64,000 bases of DNA from Bacteriovoracaceae bacterium (GTDB lineage Bacteria > Bdellovibrionota > Bacteriovoracia > Bacteriovoracales > Bacteriovoracaceae), in NCBI GenBank assembly GCA_018649885.1, contig JABIHA010000069.1:1-64000 (forward strand), read 5' to 3'. Below, piece after piece: positions 60,425 through 64,000 of this stretch; the stretch's first letter is position 1; the number at the start of each line of letters is the position of its first letter. The translations under genes were made by a program, and so were the position numbers. The notes beneath the pieces were generated by a model, which did no database searches, was not told the origin of the DNA, and saw nothing but the letters and a program-made list of their open reading frames with translations.

Positions 60425-60655
60425 TTAGGATAGCTCTTCTTTCATCTTATTAAATTGACTTAAGGAGATATCACCTTTTGCATATCGCTTTTTAAGAATT
60501 TCAAGATGCGATTCAGAGTCACTCTTTGAACTCGCAATTTGCTTGATAAATAGAACTACTCCTACAATAACAGCAATAATAACCACCCACCAAATGATCA
60601 TAAATCCCCCGTGTCCTAAGAAGCTCCAATTGCCCATATCATACGTCATCATCAT
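60425..60655 (-). CDS. small membrane protein with SHOCT domain
   Basis: This 76-residue protein has one membrane helix (IIWWVVIIAVIVGVVLFI, residues about 20-38). The C-terminal SHOCT motif follows: HLEILKKRYAKGDISLSQFNKMKEEL, an oligomerising short domain. Such proteins are common in metal-resistance and stress clusters. The N-terminus is Met- and Trp/His-rich. AGGAG precedes the first of three ATGs. Confidence 0.85.
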   Translation of the reverse strand: MMMTYDMGNWSFLGHGGFMIIWWVVIIAVIVGVVLFIKQIASSKSDSESHLEILKKRYAKGDISLSQFNKMKEELS

Positions 60656-60857
60656 CTACTCCTATATGGCCCAAACGCCAACCCCGTGGTCATTATCGCT
60701 AAAATAAGGAACAACATCGATGATAAAAATCACTAATAAAGAAGATCAATTCGAGCTTCACGATTGATAGGATCAAGCTGCTCATCAGAGGGTTAAGCTA
60801 GAGCTCACACTAATGAATACTGGGGAAATCCTCTCCCTTAGTGTCCTAATATTCGCT

Positions 60858-60863
60858 TATAAT
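60858..60863 (+). promoter_or_regulatory. -10 hexamer (TATAAT)
   Basis: TATAAT lies about 80 bases before the barrel-like gene at 60942. The 285-base intergenic stretch 60656-60941 otherwise holds only a 7-bp inverted repeat (ACACTAA/TTAGTGT, near 60809-60848) overlapping the upstream promoter region. Confidence 0.4.
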
Positions 60864-60941
60864 GGAGCATTGTACTCCCATTGAAAAAACTACAGTTTAG
60901 ATTAAACTTAGCAAGTGACGGCTTTTCTCTGGAGGATAATT

Positions 60942-61280
60942 ATGAATCTTTTGGTTCTTTTTATTACCACCTTCTTACTTACCCTAAATGTGTTTGCTGC
61001 TGGAAAAGATAGAGCAGGAGTCTATGCAACTGGCCTGTACGCTATAGGCCCTACCTCCAGCTCTGCGGCTGCTTGGGACGGAATGGACTCGGGAGGTTTT
61101 GGCGCTGAAGTAGGGTACAGAGGCGAAAGTGGCCTTAGTGGCGAGGTCTTTGTCAGAAATCATGACTTTGATGAAAAGACCACAGCTTCAGGAGTCGCAG
61201 GAATTTCTTTTAAAACCAAACTCAAAGTTACAAGTCTTGGTGTTGGGGGAAAGTATTTTAGATCTGGCTGGAGGGCTTAG
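60942..61280 (+). CDS. short outer-membrane-barrel-like protein, perhaps truncated
   Basis: This 112-residue protein has a signal peptide (LFITTFLLTLNVFA). The mature part starts like small OmpA/OmpW-like barrels (RAGVYATGLYAIGPT, GFGAEVGYRGESGLSGEVFV, ISFKTKLKVTSLGVGGKYF), with alternating strand pattern. It stops after four or five strands, too few for a closed barrel. The reading frame after the stop stays open only briefly in another phase (GLGSTSNTG-like), so a simple frameshift does not restore a long barrel. It may be a remnant, or an oligomeric protein. GGAGG precedes the ATG. Confidence 0.6.
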   Translation: MNLLVLFITTFLLTLNVFAAGKDRAGVYATGLYAIGPTSSSAAAWDGMDSGGFGAEVGYRGESGLSGEVFVRNHDFDEKTTASGVAGISFKTKLKVTSLGVGGKYFRSGWRA

Positions 61281-61355
61281 GTTCTACTTCTAACACTGGC
61301 TCCTGTTTTGAAAAAAGGTGAAGCCCTTATGGACTCCACCTAATTATTAGGCTAA

Positions 61356-61967
61356 CTAACATCTTCTCCATTGAATTTTGTAAATGATACCTGCATGAAA
61401 ATCTGCTGAGTCCACAGTGGCCAGTGCATCATCTTTATTTCTATTTGACCTAACTAGCATACTGGCGTTGACACGCAAATTGACATCATCCCCACAACGA
61501 GACCATGACAGTGCTGCTATCCCGATTGGATTGTTTAAGAAATAATCATTGTCAAATCCACCTCTGAAAGTTCTTCTAAAACGAGGGCCTCTTGTTCCCG
61601 CAAAAAAGTATTCAGTACTAAATCGGGCCATGCCGCCAGGAGGAACCGAAACGAAACCACGATAATCCACTTGGATGATAGAAATGCTAAGTCCTTGGGG
61701 AACATGAACTGGTACTGCAATATTACAGCCTTTTCTTGCGATTCGTCTTGCTCGTGGGCCACCACCTGCTTCAACAACAAACGAGTCAAAAAGAAGACTC
61801 AGCTCTTTTCTGTCTGGGCTTAGTGTTGCTGATACCGATCCTCCAGGGCAACCTGTTCCGCCGTAACCTGGCAGACCTAGTTGAATATCATTGGGGTCAG
61901 CAAAAGCAGATGTGCCAAAAGCACCAGCAAATACAAATAGTATTAATTTTTTAACAAAACTTTTCAT
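61356..61967 (-). CDS. secreted DUF4360 protein
   Basis: This 203-residue protein has a signal peptide (KLILFVFAGAFGTSAFA). The mature chain has the DUF4360 marks: GYGGTGCPGGSVSATLSPDR, LSLLFDSFVVEAGG, KGCNIAVPVHVPQGLSISI and YRGFVSVPPG, with a late SRCGDDVNLRVNASM and a C-terminal WRRC. The family is secreted, with conserved Cys, and of unknown function; it is found in fungi and various bacteria. A strong ribosome binding site (AAGGGAG) precedes the ATG. A diverged relative is encoded in the opposite direction 186 bases away. Confidence 0.88.
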   Translation of the reverse strand: MKSFVKKLILFVFAGAFGTSAFADPNDIQLGLPGYGGTGCPGGSVSATLSPDRKELSLLFDSFVVEAGGGPRARRIARKGCNIAVPVHVPQGLSISIIQVDYRGFVSVPPGGMARFSTEYFFAGTRGPRFRRTFRGGFDNDYFLNNPIGIAALSWSRCGDDVNLRVNASMLVRSNRNKDDALATVDSADFHAGIIYKIQWRRC

Positions 61968-62153
61968 ACAAACACTCCCTTAAATTTAAAGGCAATATTG
62001 CCTAACAATTATTTCCTGTATTGATCAATTTCCTAAGTGCTATCAATCATAAATTTTTATCTACATTTTTTTTAAATCCTTTGCTATCAATTGCAAGTCG
62101 TATCGAGAGAATACAAAACAGAAAAGATATATTTAAAAAACTAGGAGTTGCAA

Positions 62154-62897
62154 ATGATAAATGGCATAAAAAATTATAATCGTGGTACAAAAATAAAATG
62201 TATTCTATTAATTTTAACTTTATGTATTCCTGGGATTTCATATGCTCAGAATAAATTTACTTTTGATCAACCAGTATTGAGAGGGACTGGTTGTCCCCGG
62301 GGAACCACATCAGTGATTATGAGTCCAGACAATCAGGAAATTACTTTGCTATTCGATAGATTTTCAGCAGAGGTTCCACAAGTAGATGGTGACAATGATA
62401 ATGACTTAGTTACATCTGAAAATCCAGGTAGAGGCAATCGTCGAAATAAGAATCGTTCACATAAAGTATGTAATATGATTGTCTCTGCCAGTCTTCCTGA
62501 AATGAGGAGAATCGTGGGACTAGGTATATCCATTGATTTTCGCGGTAGTACAATTATTGAAAACAATGCACGTGCAGTTTTTCGTGCAGTTTTACTTAAA
62601 TGGAAAGGTCCCAGAGGAAAGCGTGGCAAACGTCATGAAGTTCATCGCCGCGCCTGGCGTGGCCAATTTGTTAATGACAATTGGTTTATTAATCTGCATA
62701 AATTGACCAAGCTACGCAGTGGCTGTTCAAAAAAACGTGAACGAAAGGTAGTCTTTAAGCTGAGAAATATCATTATGGCGTCTATACCTAAGCGAGTTGA
62801 TGCAACTAACGCATCCGCTTTAATTACACTAGACTCTCAGGATATTTCTGGAAAAATGAAATTTAGGGTGAGGACAGCTCCATGTCGAAATCTCTAG
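62154..62897 (+). CDS. secreted DUF4360 protein, basic variant
   Basis: This 247-residue protein has an N-terminal signal (CILLILTLCIPGISYA). DUF4360 features are LRGTGCPRGTTSVIMSPDNQ, ITLLFDRFSAEVP, HKVCNMIVSASLPEMRR, GISIDFRGSTII and a late LRSGCSKKRERKVVFKL. Compared with the divergent neighbour it carries an insert of about 25 charged residues (near 75-100) and is much more basic. The start ATG is six bases after AGGAG; an upstream TTG is in frame. Both copies face away from a shared promoter region, so coordinated secretion is likely. Confidence 0.85.
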   Translation: MINGIKNYNRGTKIKCILLILTLCIPGISYAQNKFTFDQPVLRGTGCPRGTTSVIMSPDNQEITLLFDRFSAEVPQVDGDNDNDLVTSENPGRGNRRNKNRSHKVCNMIVSASLPEMRRIVGLGISIDFRGSTIIENNARAVFRAVLLKWKGPRGKRGKRHEVHRRAWRGQFVNDNWFINLHKLTKLRSGCSKKRERKVVFKLRNIIMASIPKRVDATNASALITLDSQDISGKMKFRVRTAPCRNL

Positions 62898-63015
62898 TAC
62901 GAAACGCTACAAATTTTCTGAAAATCATAGATAGAATTGATTAAAGTCCAAGTAAATATTTACAACTTGATGATACATTACTCCAATCTATTTTAATACA
63001 GCTAAGGAGTTGTAC

Positions 63016-63516
63016 ATGACACTTAAAAATGTAATTCGAACCGATGTAGAAGCAATTGTAACGACAGGAACAGTCAAAGAGGCTGCAGCACTTATGTACC
63101 AAAATCATGTAGGTTCAGTGGTCGTTATTGCAAAATTAAATGGCGTAAGAAAAACCCCTGTAGGTATTATCACTGACCGTGATATTGCACTATCACTTGG
63201 TAAAAATAAGCGCTTTGACTCAAATTTTTCTGTGCTGGACGTAATGACACCCAATGTAGTTGTGTGCACTCCTGAGGATAGCATTCACCAGACAATTCAA
63301 AAAATGTGTCAAAATGGCATCAGACGTATTCCTGTAGTGAACAATAGGGATGACCTTGTTGGCATTGTTACTTCTGATGATCTTCTTAAGCATGTTGGAG
63401 AAGAGCTGAAGGACTTGTCTCGAATCATTTCGAGTGAAATAGGTAAAGAAAATCACATGAAGCAAACGTTTGAGAAAGAAGTGCAGCTTAAATCTTATTC
63501 CCGAGCTACCCTTTAA
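63016..63516 (+). CDS. CBS-domain pair protein
   Basis: This 166-residue cytoplasmic protein has two CBS motifs. The first covers about residues 10-70 (TVKEAAALMYQNHVGSVVVI, VGIITDRDIAL) and the second about 78-135 (VLDVMTPNVVVCTPEDSI, NGIRRIPVVNNRDDLVGIVT, DDLLKHVG). CBS pairs bind adenosine nucleotides and often sense energy state. No enzyme domain is fused. AAGGAG precedes the ATG. It is followed 18 bases later by a zinc-ribbon protein, then by a phosphoribosyltransferase gene, in one probable stress operon. Confidence 0.9.
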   Translation: MTLKNVIRTDVEAIVTTGTVKEAAALMYQNHVGSVVVIAKLNGVRKTPVGIITDRDIALSLGKNKRFDSNFSVLDVMTPNVVVCTPEDSIHQTIQKMCQNGIRRIPVVNNRDDLVGIVTSDDLLKHVGEELKDLSRIISSEIGKENHMKQTFEKEVQLKSYSRATL

Positions 63517-63534
63517 CACTGTGGAGGTTTTGAT

Positions 63535-63786
63535 ATGAGAAATTGTGAAGTTTGTCAAAACGAATATAGAAATACTTTTGAGGTCATTATGAGAGGCAGG
63601 TCTCATATTTTTGACTCCTTTGAATGCGCCATCCATGCTCTCGCCCCACGATGCCGACATTGTGGATGTCGAGTTGTAGGTCATGGGGTTGAAGCAGACG
63701 GCATAGCTTTTTGTTGCGCTCATTGTGCTCGTCAGGAGGGCTATCAAAGCATGAAAGATCAGCTGTCAATATCATTTCTTGAATAA
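63535..63786 (+). CDS. small Cys/His-rich putative metal-binding protein
   Basis: This 83-residue protein has two cysteine centres: MRNCEVCQNEY at the N-terminus, then RCRHCGCRVVGHG with FCCAHCAR. HIFDSFECAIHAL lies between them. The arrangement is like TRASH or zinc-ribbon proteins and matches small conserved proteins that occur in stress-gene clusters. Metal binding (zinc or another thiophilic ion) is likely. GGAGG precedes the ATG. It sits between the CBS-pair gene and a phosphoribosyltransferase gene. Confidence 0.75.
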   Translation: MRNCEVCQNEYRNTFEVIMRGRSHIFDSFECAIHALAPRCRHCGCRVVGHGVEADGIAFCCAHCARQEGYQSMKDQLSISFLE

Positions 63787-63825
63787 CCTCCTCGGAGAAT
63801 ACGTTAATGTGGAAATGGGGGGGCC

Positions 63826-64000
63826 ATGTTCAAAAATAGAGAGGAAGCTGGTAGGTCTTTAGCACAAGAGTTTGGAGAAAAGATTAAAAAGCTTAGAGAC
63901 CTTGTTGTTGTTGCTCTACCTAGAGGTGGAGTCCCTGTGGCCTTTGAGATAGCACAAAGACTTAAACTTCCTTTAGACGTTTTTTCAGTGAAAAAGATTG
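63826..64000 (+). CDS. phosphoribosyltransferase-type protein (5' part)
   Basis: The gene starts at an ATG after a G-run and runs off the window, giving 58 codons. The product starts MFKNREEAGRSLAQEF and contains VVVALPRGGVPVAFEIAQRL and LPLDVFSVKKI. This is the standard start of stand-alone phosphoribosyltransferase-domain proteins, which are common in stress clusters with CBS or universal stress genes. The PRPP loop itself lies beyond the end of the window, so the call rests on the N-terminal pattern. Confidence 0.85.
   Translation, partial: MFKNREEAGRSLAQEFGEKIKKLRDLVVVALPRGGVPVAFEIAQRLKLPLDVFSVKKI

Noticed and set aside
1-64000. tRNA or rRNA genes
   Set aside because: No cloverleaf-like tract with the usual T-loop, or rRNA core sequence, was noticed on either strand by eye. 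A tRNAscan-SE and Rfam run would settle it.
1-64000. CRISPR array, prophage or insertion sequence
   Set aside because: No regularly spaced repeats, cas, phage structural, integrase or transposase genes were seen.

Overview
The window reads as chromosomal DNA of an AT-rich Gram-negative bacterium with two membranes. Evidence for an outer envelope is an LptF/G-type permease, several porin-like barrels, lipobox lipoproteins and an MltD-like transglycosylase. The gene set (many HD-GYP type signalling proteins, tandem secreted proteins of unknown function, DUF4360 and DUF3011 proteins, a ClpX paralogue, frequent TTG starts with good ribosome binding sites) resembles the Bdellovibrionota, perhaps a Bacteriovoracaceae member. 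This assignment is inference from gene style; no rRNA or tRNA lies in the window to confirm it. I saw no prophage, CRISPR array, transposase or plasmid functions.

Layout. 1-5.7 kb: a DUF3011 lipoprotein, fructosamine kinase, a divergent pair of repeat-type regulators, a Tll0287-like haem domain protein and a DksA-like protein, then a possible structured RNA ending in a strong terminator. 5.7-12.1 kb: an AI-2E family permease, an orphan cytoplasmic protein, a receiver-HD-GYP protein, an HTH protein with a small exported partner, and small orphans. 12.2-18.7 kb: LysR regulator overlapping oligopeptidase B, a secreted protein built of cysteine-pair repeats, and two acyl-CoA genes (crotonase-like, DUF4442 hotdog). 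18.8-19.25 kb: a four-helix-bundle gene enclosed by a perfect 22-bp inverted repeat, like a 23S rRNA intervening sequence but outside rRNA. 19.3-22.9 kb: AlaDH/PNT-like dehydrogenase with asparagine synthetase B, then an acyl-CoA binding protein. 23-28 kb: three HD-domain paralogues around an RNase D-like nuclease and a glutamyl-Q tRNA(Asp) synthetase. 28-40 kb: envelope and metabolism genes (barrels, RlmN, LptF/G, divergent fumarylacetoacetase-like and maleylacetoacetate isomerase genes, ferredoxin, thiamine pyrophosphokinase-like, glycerate kinase, a very basic secreted protein, lytic transglycosylase, ClpX-like unfoldase, CutA). 40-50 kb: secreted orphans, a lipase-like hydrolase, a glutamine amidotransferase, a C-terminal processing protease and an acyl-CoA dehydrogenase. 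50.4-57.2 kb: an iron storage operon (bfd-bfr) behind a striking operator, a phosphate-type porin, a methyltransferase, a fifth HD-GYP protein, a GspE/PilB ATPase and a GNAT acetyltransferase. 57.2-57.85 kb: two tandem homologous small RNA genes, each with the same ECF-sigma-type promoter and its own terminator. 57.8-64 kb: small accessory and stress genes (CcmI C-terminal-like domain, two HTH-less cyclic-nucleotide-binding-fold proteins, a second bacterioferritin lacking the haem methionine, SHOCT, two divergent DUF4360 proteins, CBS pair, zinc-ribbon protein, phosphoribosyltransferase).

How parts fit together. Five HD-type proteins share a similar module ahead of the HD domain and range from canonical HD-GYP to forms with broken metal motifs, which suggests a family of cyclic-di-GMP enzymes and enzyme-dead sensors. 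Iron storage appears twice, with a haem-competent and a haem-ligand-less bacterioferritin. The strongest candidates for something undescribed are the tandem small RNA pair at 57.27-57.70 kb and the free-standing IVS-like element at 18.82-19.24 kb.
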